From: Sphaerulina vaccinii
Taxonomy: Eukaryota; Ascomycota; Dothideomycetes; Mycosphaerellales; Mycosphaerellaceae
Direction of reading: 5' to 3'
DNA length: 64,000 bases
NCBI GenBank assembly: GCA_022570795.1
Contig: JAKUDP010000002.1
Span: forward strand, 1,116,001-1,180,000
Shown here: positions 35,001 to 40,988 of the stretch, one piece after another
Numbering within the stretch: the stretch's first letter is position 1
Layout: each line of letters opens with the position of its first letter
Notes under the pieces: model-generated
Told to the model about the DNA's origin: nothing
The model's database searches: none
What the model saw: only the letters and a program-made list of their open reading frames with translations
Translations under genes and position numbers: made by a program

Positions 35001-37592
35001 ACTAACAAGGTGGCATATCATATGGCTACTTCTTTTATCCAGCTTGCGCGAGAAGGCTTCTGCACACCGTCAGAGAAAGCACAAGGTGAAGATCAGCAGT
35101 CTGGCGAAGTCGAGAGTGGCACTGGACTTGGTGATGGTGAGGGTGGCGATGATATCAGCAAAGATATTGGTGCTGATGAGGATCTATCCGAGCTTGCTCA
35201 AGAAGCGACTTCGAAGGAAAAAGATGGCGAGATGGATGCCGAGAAAGACGCGGTAGACATGGCAGATGAAGATTTGCAGGGTGAGTTCGACGAGGATGCA
35301 GGATCTGATGGGGAAGAGCAAGAAGAAGGCAAAGAAGATGGTGAAGATGCTGAGCTCGATGAAGAGACTGGTCACATTGGCGAGAACGATAATGCTGTTG
35401 ATGAGAAGACTTGGGACGATGGAAAGAAAGCAGAAGAAGCAGACAAACAGGCGGACAAGGGTGAAGGAACCCGCAACGATGACCAGAGCGCTGCTGAAAA
35501 TGCCGAAGCTGGTGAAGAAGCAGAAGCCGAGGAGGCAGAAGCCGAGGAGACAGAAGGTGAAGAGACAGAAGGTGAAGAGGTGGAAGAGGATACAGAGACT
35601 GGTGCCGAGATGGATGCCGAGGCCGCTCAGCAAGAACCAGACCAAGCCGATCCACACATGCAGGACCAGGACAATCTCGACTTGCCTGAAGATCTCCAAA
35701 TGGATGGAGATAAGGAGGACATGAGTGACATCGAAGAGGGAGATGATATGCCCGACGACTTGAGCGAAGGCGGTGCCATGGAAGAGGAAACGAAAGGCAG
35801 GGATGATCTGGACAATCTCGACACTGAAATGGCTGAAGACGAAGGCGATGATCAGGACGAGAAGACAGGCGAAGCGACAGCCCCAGACGAAGACGACGCA
35901 GCACAGCAAGTAGAGCAAGGCGATGACGCCAACTCCGATGTTGCCATGCTCGATAACGAAGATGCTCGGGACAAAGCGGACGATGCCCTCACAGCTGCAG
36001 ATGCTGGCTCAGGTCAAGAAGAGGACAGCGATGCTGCAAAGAAGTCGGGAGCTGTGTCCAATGTCGAGCAGCAGGATGACGATCACGATGCCAATGAGCC
36101 CAGCGAGCAGACAGGAGCTACTGAAGGCACACAGAGAACACAAACAAACGACACCTCTGGCCAGGCAGAGAACGGTGACGAGCAACAGCAATCGCTGCCT
36201 TTCAAGCAACTTGGTGATGTGCTGAAACAATGGTACAACCAGCATCGCAACATTGAGGCTGCGCAAGAGCCTCAAGAACAGAAAGATGCTGCGGACGAAG
36301 ACATCGACATGAGTGACCCACGCTTTGAGCACTTGCCAGAAAATGCAGAATCCGACATGCAGGCTCTTGGTGCTGCGAGCGCCGAACAGTCCAAGGCGCT
36401 CGATGAGCAGAATGCTATCGACGTGAACGAGACTGCACCTGACGACGTACCTCTTCCAGAAGAAGAGCCAGAGATTCCGCCAGACACCGAGCCAGAGGAA
36501 GAGTCCGAAGCCACTGGCGCGAAAGGAGAAGGCGTCGATGGTGCAGCCAAGCCAAATTCCACTGTGGTTGGCAAGCCGACGGATCCTGACGCTCCTATGC
36601 ACGACCAAACCGAGCTCGAAGAACAAGATGACATCGAGGACGTCGATGAGCAACTGACCCAAACACACCTCTCTCGCGATGAACCAGAACTAATGTCCAT
36701 CGAAAGCGCCCGCCAAGCATGGAGCGAACACGAAAACCGCACACGTAACATGGCCATAGTCCTCACCGAACACCTTCGCCTAATCCTCCAACCAACCCAA
36801 GCCACAAAAATGCGCGGAGACTTCCGAACAGGCAAGCGACTCAACATCAAGAAAATAATCCCATATATCGCTTCATCCTACAAACGCGACAAAATCTGGA
36901 TGCGTCGCTCAGTGCCAAGTAAGCGAACATATCAAATCATGCTAGCGATCGACGACTCGGAATCCATGAACGAAGATGAACGCAAAGGTCTGGCTTTCGA
37001 TACCCTGGCTTTATTGGCGAAGAGTATGGCAATGCTTGAAGTTGGAGAACTTTCTGTTCTGGGCTTTGGTGAGACGGCTAATGTTGCTCATGCATTCGAT
37101 ATGCCTTTTACTTCTGATGCTGGAGCTGAAGTTGTCAGACAACTCACTTTCTCTCAGACCAAGACGGATGTCAAGCGTCTGTTAGAGAAATCTATCGAAC
37201 TCTTCCGTGACGCGAGGTTGAAAGCTACTGGCTCGGCTAGTAATCTCTGGCAGCTACAACTCATCATTTCAGATGGTTTGTGTGATGATCACGCTGAGAT
37301 TCGACAGCTTGTGCGACAAGCTCATGAAGAGCAGATTATGGTTGTTTTCATCGTCATTGATGCCACGGCTCAGGAGTCTGCAGCTTCAGGTCCGAAGCAG
37401 AGTATTCTCGATACGCAAAGAGTTGAATTTGGCAAGGATGCGAATGGAGGAGATCAGATTCGCATGGTCAAGTACTTGGACACTTTCCCGTTTCGGTACT
37501 ATCTCATTGTGAGAGATGTACTCGAAGTGCCAAGCGTACTTGCTGGCGCTTTGCGACAATGGTTCGCTGAGGTTGTTGGGAGTGACGGATAA
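23010..37592 (+). CDS. MDN1: Midasin, AAA+ ATPase of 60S pre-ribosome assembly
   Basis: The 4860-residue frame is open from ATG to TAA. Midasin removes assembly factors (Ytm1, Rsa4) from pre-60S particles in nucleolus and nucleoplasm. Six Walker A motifs mark the AAA ring: GLAGSGKT (about 291), GETGVGKT (618), GPTSAGKT (1050), GETGCGKT (1344), GSPGVGKT (1732), GGPGVGKT (2041). Matching Walker B segments are seen (VLLDEINLA, IVLDELNLA, FLLDEISLA, VLLDEMNLA); the sixth is degenerate (VILDNANLC). A long helical linker follows, then a D/E-rich region (about 4020-4545) and the C-terminal MIDAS domain with LAIDDSESM (about 4648), which binds UBL-domain substrates. A frame-neutral candidate intron lies at 30123-30182; if spliced, the product is 4840 residues. 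It ends 48 bp before the convergent HET gene. Confidence 0.97.
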   Translation: MECTWDAELLRKGDQLPAELLQILQNGSNEQYLEVFTRTALDARYTYFLLAHCEDLFAHICASLRTHGSLASTIATLGRIVPHASYLAPSAIQLLENERYTPGQADDDSDDLLYLLGLFRLLRFNFRVFGRYVNTTHLWKLLRSSSRPVTYLIIRILQIQLKGADHWFEKTVKQYLGEDTAAVTIAGLWDERTIDYRFLSLWEQNRSGDFRRIVREISQVAPTQTTQKCRVIAPELFRSATSFIGGILLPRISIDAVAKQKSAIVETETTVGNLASIARALKQPDPLLLSGLAGSGKTILVQHAAQALGKLDTMVTLHLNEQSDAKILLGVHTTGEVPGTFTWKPGVLTMAVQEGRWVLIEDLDKAPNEVLGTLLPLIEKRELSIPSRKDTIYAAEGFRILATVRSTVNHRGEESKPLSHMVGSRHWQKLSIATPRSDELATIASALNPSLERSIPQFMAVYERLIAVKQQSVLIGQSKTGVARAISPRDLLKWCKRMTRIWSGRSSFPANYMDDAFLEAVNIFLGALPDDDVRAGLASVIAEELHIESKRKDYLLGQREAVYKATKEKISSGRYTVPRIRQTKIVEGSFSTNPHTCRTLENVLGAVVNREPLLLVGETGVGKTTAVQHLASQLGKKLVPFNLSQQTEAGDLLGGFKPVNPRTLMVPLKDEFDDLFNDSFSSAKNVEFVTLLKKTADKNNWVGVCKLFRKAIGMVDRERAVTPPREEGEAPTKKRKTGTKRVIDFGKWDAFLARVEAIESRLTSADKAVAFTFMEGNIVKAVRNGDWVLLDEINLASSDTLESIGDLLDVSPSLLLTEAGNIERIDAHPDFRVFAAMNPATDVGKKDLPPGIRSRFTELYVESPDKDAKSIESIVQSWLGAAATQDVAVASDVRQLYQQIITLSHENKLVDGAGQKPHFSLRTLARTLSYAKHIQSTCTLRRALYEGFQMSFLTFLDAESASLVQPHIEKHIFKKRKDADVKNELKRALRKPEDNQTYVQGHPGSKHWIRKGAEELQDQPQYIITNFVGRNLENLVRAASTRQFPVLIQGPTSAGKTSMIEYLAQRTGHKFTRINNHEHTDLQEYMGTYESGTDGRLQFQEGVLVKALREGHWIVLDELNLAPTDVLEALNRLLDDNRELLIPETQETIRPHPDFMLFATQNPAGLYGGRKTLSRAFRNRFLELHFDDIPVDELQEILVRRTQQPPSWCNRIVKVYRDLSTLRQQNRLFEQKSFATLRDLFRWALRPNDTIEQLAANGYMLLCERVRKPEERVALKDVIEKAMSEKGPKVRFDEDALYAADCPEIQNHIQNVADHGIVWTKAMRRLYVLVSRAIENNEPVLLVGETGCGKTTVCQMLADALRTTLHTVNAHQNTETGDLIGSQRPLRNRGTAEAELRQRLLASPLLQHWPDAGAQSTDELLSTYDQAVKSLPKDQRAVYQKETGHVEIQAWRTRFLRLFEWVDGSLVQAMRQGQFFLLDEISLADDSVLERINSVLESSRTILLAEKGSLDSSITAAPGFQFFGTMNPGGDYGKRELSPALRNRFTEIWVPAMSDMDDVLQIVQSKLTAVARPHAEAMIHFASWFKQRFDTSASSAVSIRDTLAWTQFVNAYGQQEVLPPIVHGAAMVYIDTLGANPAGLMSMSSASLAGERSACFAELGRLLNIDAHTSYGQDFEVRRIPETFSIGPFRLDCVKGARVTEGPFTFEPTTTRSNAMRVLRALQLPKAVLLEGSPGVGKTALVTAIANAIGMPLTRINLSDQTDLIDLFGSDAPVEGGFGWRDAPFLRAMKEGEWVLLDEMNLASQSVLEGLNACLDHRGEVFVPELGLSFARHPSFRLFAAQNPHHQGGGRKGLPASFVNRFTVVYADTFKAEDLMMICERSFPTLSSDYIAKAVTFVTNLNSEVAERRSFGSSGGPWEFNLRDMTRWLALASTTDGVLGAGTPRDFVNMLFTQRFRTSHDRFCVDKLFAGIFEGSQHATDLYCNLSTNTLQVGLALLPRRDLSATPLSEASNFRFSARQHRAIQAVMLCVHKTWPVILAGGPGVGKTTILEQLAACLGAETVTLGMSAETDALDLIGGYEQHDPHRRRAQAISLLRTRRDHLSKVALAQGTADQSALLHAALVDAEHDTSDAALSRLEDLLPAQLRSDLLPVLHELRTASQAIDKARFEWIDGPLIEAIQEGKWVILDNANLCSPSVLDRLNGLMEPNGVLIVNEHCAPDGSAQIITPHPEFRIFLTVDPRLGDLSRAMRNRAVEIFLDAPDESTNASTGILQPESAMTRFSIMQQVIAEEMSTEHTSAVAEDHLGLSDQPLLSRFKAQQSTGHPHQQSDDALPPFEDDTVLVSKNDDLHALYRGVATALHAPADYARVQVSSPKVHTVSITADGKCNLQTVHPLNNQPLVQQSQQVFAVAVSLGARYDIKIQLTAIEGALAMLKADRKLSDGLARFWKKAQRQANVGNSGSKPGLLDILENLLSPIQAWLEEPRDLQRDESRVVKKITGSLIAYCWTLLRTLNSPALDIPLLTATAMVGQSLCHTNATSTALESTISQFQTGLSNLGLVSDTEARHAFVTMWRHFRPLMPKTMDTLQALQHFEDVIEQFDLSTLSFRLPIKHITELRMHFQRALDTNSSAEELNSLAEKALTSLPASSADDELIDNAVDISPHFASSFEALYQRFAIAPQCANFKAPDMTSLEVFSCRRTVNGSHASQSGTSSTTQLVLGRLRLLSSPAVGDASTITIDRLAGTKMIIDGVATVGEVNLQALSLLETETKTMGHAAAVRAHTLDADPLTDIDRILRSLLDAVLEALVANNELGLLRELANGLSTALEAGDAKHLTLLEGASGWAERICQRLAMVAVYLTTRTEQTEQRRQSAASAWCALASACLDLYVPEHAFDPVQESQVLTDVFQHNQRDLQARLAALQSLKQAWVGESESLRARLLQEDIEALGEGPAKVDICRPAQSKLSELHGELHVLARIVSPLRQSSSAQSLNSGAWSNLRIIRDRLHSKQYRAYADLTAPVVGFIDCLSVAQRLSASPGHEPQRQDASIASITPFLDAGSKDWIDDERFIDVQHTCRSMEEQLFWLSAIAARSSIVPISKASPALRSTINDTLRLFYEAWTKELDRDQRMAARNSSLYQFRGVDDESEETTSAELQQLFPSYDNEGDGSTSTSRVTAQSLASRMAVVHHSIHSEAELSSEKLLDLLKQASQLPTTRTTSNIVAIMRALHELSSSLASPQKSKNIYTDSNIGQAKTLVALLGRITKRFESIHVAWPDHATPIDVLRACNTILALSHSEPLARFLPFVEKLHVTVNEWQKVASSEYSVRPLLEEITSLIVSWRQLELSTWAGLFDHEDEACKQSASSWWYIAYETIIAAAEEESGSGQSLTHFSQQLLETLGGFLTNCGLGEFRVRLSMLVDFEADLASRVIDNAALVPVRDALASLIQFYAHFIPSVTDHWTRKRAELEKQIKEVVQLASWKDRNIEEMKRSAKNSHNRLLRSVKKYRMLLAEPVSPLLQSDFPAIRQRQDGQAVRIRDLELVEGLPDVHLTAWRKRPQALEDLVSIASGIAANLALIVGASEVSERLHKWLSETNEEAAELRKETPSTATEKNKSIVQQLKARKRRLMADVFRDVHAMGFQKNLGEDVLAQQQSLYGVLSKSPPLQLSGSTVDASTADYEYHRFAHLMPTVRASTRAHNEDLTPAEIARGKTLLESMLQITTQQRPSISQGLADLTAFTIAVNQLAELSKVDNIRIHGRDHSERTMFSARLRGLLAIVRTTTQCVHMQSALAKADFSDIENKLATIVRDLQAMEVALASQTSLPEYVTTSVTRERLQEYDETVSNLDIAVKSAIDIHPELGPVLAHVSMWSSRYGINAAHSSPQALSAEAWVQRLVDVIDRVRLSSITQAASTPNGKSKKSWLLEQPRHLQEAVQALEIHDISAHLQQLMASLPSMQSSDMELDQIATVCANTRPVLAAYADSAQKLLKELCTLHASTNKVAYHMATSFIQLAREGFCTPSEKAQGEDQQSGEVESGTGLGDGEGGDDISKDIGADEDLSELAQEATSKEKDGEMDAEKDAVDMADEDLQGEFDEDAGSDGEEQEEGKEDGEDAELDEETGHIGENDNAVDEKTWDDGKKAEEADKQADKGEGTRNDDQSAAENAEAGEEAEAEEAEAEETEGEETEGEEVEEDTETGAEMDAEAAQQEPDQADPHMQDQDNLDLPEDLQMDGDKEDMSDIEEGDDMPDDLSEGGAMEEETKGRDDLDNLDTEMAEDEGDDQDEKTGEATAPDEDDAAQQVEQGDDANSDVAMLDNEDARDKADDALTAADAGSGQEEDSDAAKKSGAVSNVEQQDDDHDANEPSEQTGATEGTQRTQTNDTSGQAENGDEQQQSLPFKQLGDVLKQWYNQHRNIEAAQEPQEQKDAADEDIDMSDPRFEHLPENAESDMQALGAASAEQSKALDEQNAIDVNETAPDDVPLPEEEPEIPPDTEPEEESEATGAKGEGVDGAAKPNSTVVGKPTDPDAPMHDQTELEEQDDIEDVDEQLTQTHLSRDEPELMSIESARQAWSEHENRTRNMAIVLTEHLRLILQPTQATKMRGDFRTGKRLNIKKIIPYIASSYKRDKIWMRRSVPSKRTYQIMLAIDDSESMNEDERKGLAFDTLALLAKSMAMLEVGELSVLGFGETANVAHAFDMPFTSDAGAEVVRQLTFSQTKTDVKRLLEKSIELFRDARLKATGSASNLWQLQLIISDGLCDDHAEIRQLVRQAHEEQIMVVFIVIDATAQESAASGPKQSILDTQRVEFGKDANGGDQIRMVKYLDTFPFRYYLIVRDVLEVPSVLAGALRQWFAEVVGSDG
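30123..30182 (+). other. Candidate 60 bp stop-free intron inside midasin
   Basis: The segment starts GTTAGT, has GGCTGACGG (branch-like) about 22 bp before the end and finishes TTTACAG. Its length is a multiple of three with no in-frame stop, so the frame stays open either way. It lies in the linker just after the AAA ring. Confidence 0.5.
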
Positions 37593-37640
37593 ATAGATAG
37601 AGCATGAGTAGTTAGTGTTCAATGCAGTATCGAACTTGAG

Positions 37641-39602
37641 CTATTCCAGTTTTATCACAGTTTGAAAGTTGACAGCCGGAGTCTTCGACATGATCTGCCC
37701 ATGCATGAGGCCATGAACATAAGCAGCTCCAACCAGTCTATGTCTCGGACCTTGGCCGACTCTGCGCATGATGAGCGGAACTCTAGAGCCAGGCACAATA
37801 TGTATAGTATCGCCAGGTCGAAGTGCTTCGGCACCGTATCCGAGATGACCTTCGTCTGTTCGAAAGAGCTTGAGACATAGTCGCATCGAGAACGCAGTAT
37901 CAAAGTCGCGTGCCTTGCTGGCTAATGACTCAGTTGAGACATCTTCGGACATGGCACCGCTGCGCGCTTGATCACTGACCAAAGCATTGAGGATCGTTTC
38001 GCGTTCTGGTTTCAGGCGCAGCCATGACTGGAACGATTCCGCCAGGTCGGATTGTGCTGGACATCTCTTCCCGCGGCCTGTATTCTGTATACTCGATCTC
38101 CAGAATGCTTCTGTCACGGTCTGAGATAGCTCCTCTGCACCGGACATCTTCGTTCGATGTGTAGGCTCGTCAAATCTAGGATATGTGGCTGGCATGGATC
38201 TCAAAAGCTCTGATGTGGCATCCAGATTGTGTCCTTCGTGCATATCTTTCTTAGTATTGCCCACTGCCGTGATCGCGCCAACTTGCACTGCCCGGAGACG
38301 AAGCACCCGCTGGTTAGTGTTTGCAATGAACGCGATTCTTTGCAACAGATTGTCAGCAGCCCAGTATCGCCTATGTCCAGTGATGCCCAGACCAACTTTG
38401 TCGATCACAGCCCAATCTGGCACCCAGGACGGCATGGTTTTAGTCTCTGCTTTTACGATGTCGTTCCTCAGGCTTTCAGCATAAGCCAGTATGTGCAGAT
38501 TATTCGACATCTCAAGTACAGCTCGTGCTGTCTGTGGGTAAGCTTCTCCTGTTGTGATGCTGTAGTCTGGCTTGGGAAAGTGAAAGTCCTTAGGCCAGCA
38601 GCGTACACCGATACCATAGCAGCAGTAGACTTTGTCCGAGGGCTGCTCGCAATCAAATTCTCTGGCTCGGATCAGTGTGTCAAGAAATAGATCATGCTAT
38701 TCCTGCTCAGCTCCGCTCTTCTGACTCATCCGCTTGATATCCTCGTCCGTACCACCAATCTTCGCGGCAGCGCCTAAACGAGGTTCTGGGCCATCGTCGT
38801 CAAGGAAAGTTGGATCTGCAAAGTGGTCCTTCCACTCGGTCTGGGACAGCCAGCCTGAGACCTCTCTTAGGTCTTCCCATGTGATTTCCATATTGCCACA
38901 CCAGACGATCTTACGCTGTGCTAGGATGGCTTCTTGAATCACCCACGCTCGCGAGAACCATGTACGTCGAAAGAACTTCGCCAGAGCCACCCAGCAATCT
39001 CGATACTTCAGTCCATCTCTATAGAACTGCACCAGTGCATGCTCTGCGTCATGGTCATCGATGTCTCGATGGAAATGTCGTCGTTGATCGTGTTGCAGGT
39101 CTGCGAGAACTTTGATCATTTGAGCCGCGATGGTACTATGATTGTCTTCATCAGCCTTGCCGAGCCACACAATAACTTCCTGTGCGATGCTATATATTTG
39201 ACCCATGAGCTGGACTTGCTCCGTCTTCTCCTCTCGATCTCCCTGATTGATGCACAATGCGTCGACCCAGATGAAGACTTCTCGCCTATGCTGGCCGAGC
39301 TGCAGCAGAGCCTCGAATAAGTTCTCATGACCCCAGCACTTCTCATCATTGCAGCTGATCTTCCGTGTTGGCTCCTGTGCCCTATCTGACGAGGTTTGAG
39401 TTGTGTATGACAGCGCATCGTGCCACGCGTATGAGAGCGCTGAGTAGCTCAGTTTCGAAGATAACTCCTTGGACGATATGGTACACTCCACTCTGCCTAA
39501 TCTCAAGTCGGAAGTGACTTGTATGACACGGATATGGCCTAGGGGTAGCCTTTCGCTGTACAGGCTTGAAGGAACATTCATGCTTCCGATCCTGACTTCC
39601 AT
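37641..39602 (-). pseudogene. HET-domain gene with one in-frame amber stop
   Basis: ATG at 39602 (MEVRIGSMNVPSS; the frame also reads back to a TTG at 39674). The N-terminal half has a full HET domain: LSYSALSYAWHD, VFIWVDALCINQ, FSRAWVIQEAILA. A TAG at 38699-38697 follows GAEQE, and the same frame resumes immediately with LFLDTLIRAREFDCEQPSDK and VYCCYGIGVRCW, the expected continuation of this family, down to the usual ending AAYVHGLMHG. Without the TAG the product would be 653 residues; with it, 301. I found no intron that removes the stop and keeps the frame. A nonsense mutation in an otherwise intact allorecognition-type gene is likely; a shortened HET-only protein could still be made. 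Confidence 0.65.
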
Positions 39603-39955
39603 GTGCTTGCTATTGTGATGATAATGAGCTGTATTCAATCCGTTTGAGTTTGGATTAGGCGTGTTGTGGTCCAAGGCTCGAGGGAATTGAAGATTGCTGG
39701 CACACTCTTTCTTTGCTTCTAGTGGTTTGGTGTGTTCTAGTTTGCGAAGAGCTTTGCTAACGCTGTTTTGAAAGCGTAGTGCTCTCTTGTCTTAGATCTT
39801 AGTCCGATAATACTCGAAGCCCGCCGCTCCACCTGTCCATCTCTTCGGTCATTAGTCTCTCACTCAGCCAGCAAGCGGGGCTGGAGCTATAGCTTGATGC
39901 AAGTGCAGATCCACCTAGCTGCAGGTCGCATGGAGGCGCAAGCTGAGAAGCTACA

Positions 39956-40973
39956 ATGACATTTGGAAAAGCAGTAAAAGCGATCCTCGCGTTAGCAGTC
40001 GCACTTGCAGCGTTCCTAACGATCCAAAGCAGGAGCCGAAATCTGATGTCTTCAGAACCCAGACTAGAGTTCTCCTACGTGCCAGGACTCTTCAAGCACG
40101 ATAGTCTGCCAACGGGACCAGAACACCCACGTGCTGCAAGTGAATCGACGCATGAGACACCTCTTCATATGCTGACTAGGGTAGACAACTCATCCGCGAC
40201 TGGGAATCATCGACCAGGAGTATAGCACAGACAGACCTCAAGATGCTTCTTTGACGCAATGGCAGCGTCTCGTCCAGTACCTACAACATCTGAACAAGAG
40301 AGCACCTGGAAAGGAGCAGTACAAAGTCTTATTCGTCGCTCGACATGGCGAAGGCGTCCATAACGTCAAGGAGCATGAAGTAGGCCGAGAACAATAGGAC
40401 AAGTACTGGTCCAGACAAGAAGGCGACGGCACATTGACTTGGGTCGACCCATCTCTGACTGAAAGAGGATTCGAACAAGCCCAAACCCTTGGTTCATTCT
40501 GGAAAGAAGCCATCACAGCAGACCGAATACCGCCACCCCAGAAGTTCTTCACAAGTCCACTTACTCGCTGTCTGCAAACATGTCAAGCCACATGGTCGAA
40601 TGTAGCAGATCCTTTTCAGCCGATGGTGACTAAGGCGGCCCGAGAGCTTTTCGGCGTGCATACCTGCGACAAGCGAGGCAAGAGATCAGCAATCGAAGCT
40701 AAATTTCCTGGTTTCGAGATAGAGCCAGGAATGACCGAGGAAGACGAGCTATGGAAGCCAGAAATTCGTGAAACACCAGAAGAACATGCAGAGCTGTGGC
40801 GAGCATTCCTGAGACAGATCTTCGAGGATAGGGAGAGCACGTTCATTTCGATAACAACCCACTCGGGTGCTACTCGTGCGTTGTACTTGGCTATCGGTCA
40901 TCCAGATGTACGGACTGCCGCCGGCTCGGTAGTACCCATAGTCGTGCGCGCAACTATGATATCTCAGGCATAA
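39956..40973 (+). pseudogene. Histidine-phosphatase (phosphoglycerate-mutase-like) gene, broken
   Basis: The ATG at 39956 starts a type II membrane-anchor-like N-terminus (AILALAVALAAFLTI). The frame then shifts: the conserved core (LGIIDQEYSTDRPQ, FVARHGEGVHN with the catalytic RHG) reads in the +1 frame from about 40185, directly after a TAG at 40182-40184, and meets another TAG at 40395-40397, at the place where the family has Trp (before DKYWSRQEGDG). The frame is then open to 40973 through LTERGFEQAQTLG, FFTSPLTRCLQT and TTHSGATRAL. A short intron near 40140-40179 could explain the frame change but not the stops. The enzyme residues are intact, so inactivation looks recent. It ends 15 bp before the convergent VPS34 gene. 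Confidence 0.65.
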
Positions 40974-40988
40974 GCTGCTGGGCTCGAA

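Noticed and set aside
35155..36850. Long minus-strand frames opposite midasin
   Set aside because: They mirror the D/E-rich coding tract (Leu/His/Phe-rich on the other strand), are mutually overlapping and have no domain.
20752..40397. Reassignment of TAG to an amino acid in this organism
   Set aside because: Clear housekeeping genes in the window end in TAG (RER2, complex I, NSE4, the deubiquitinase, the PRISE reductase), so TAG works as stop here.
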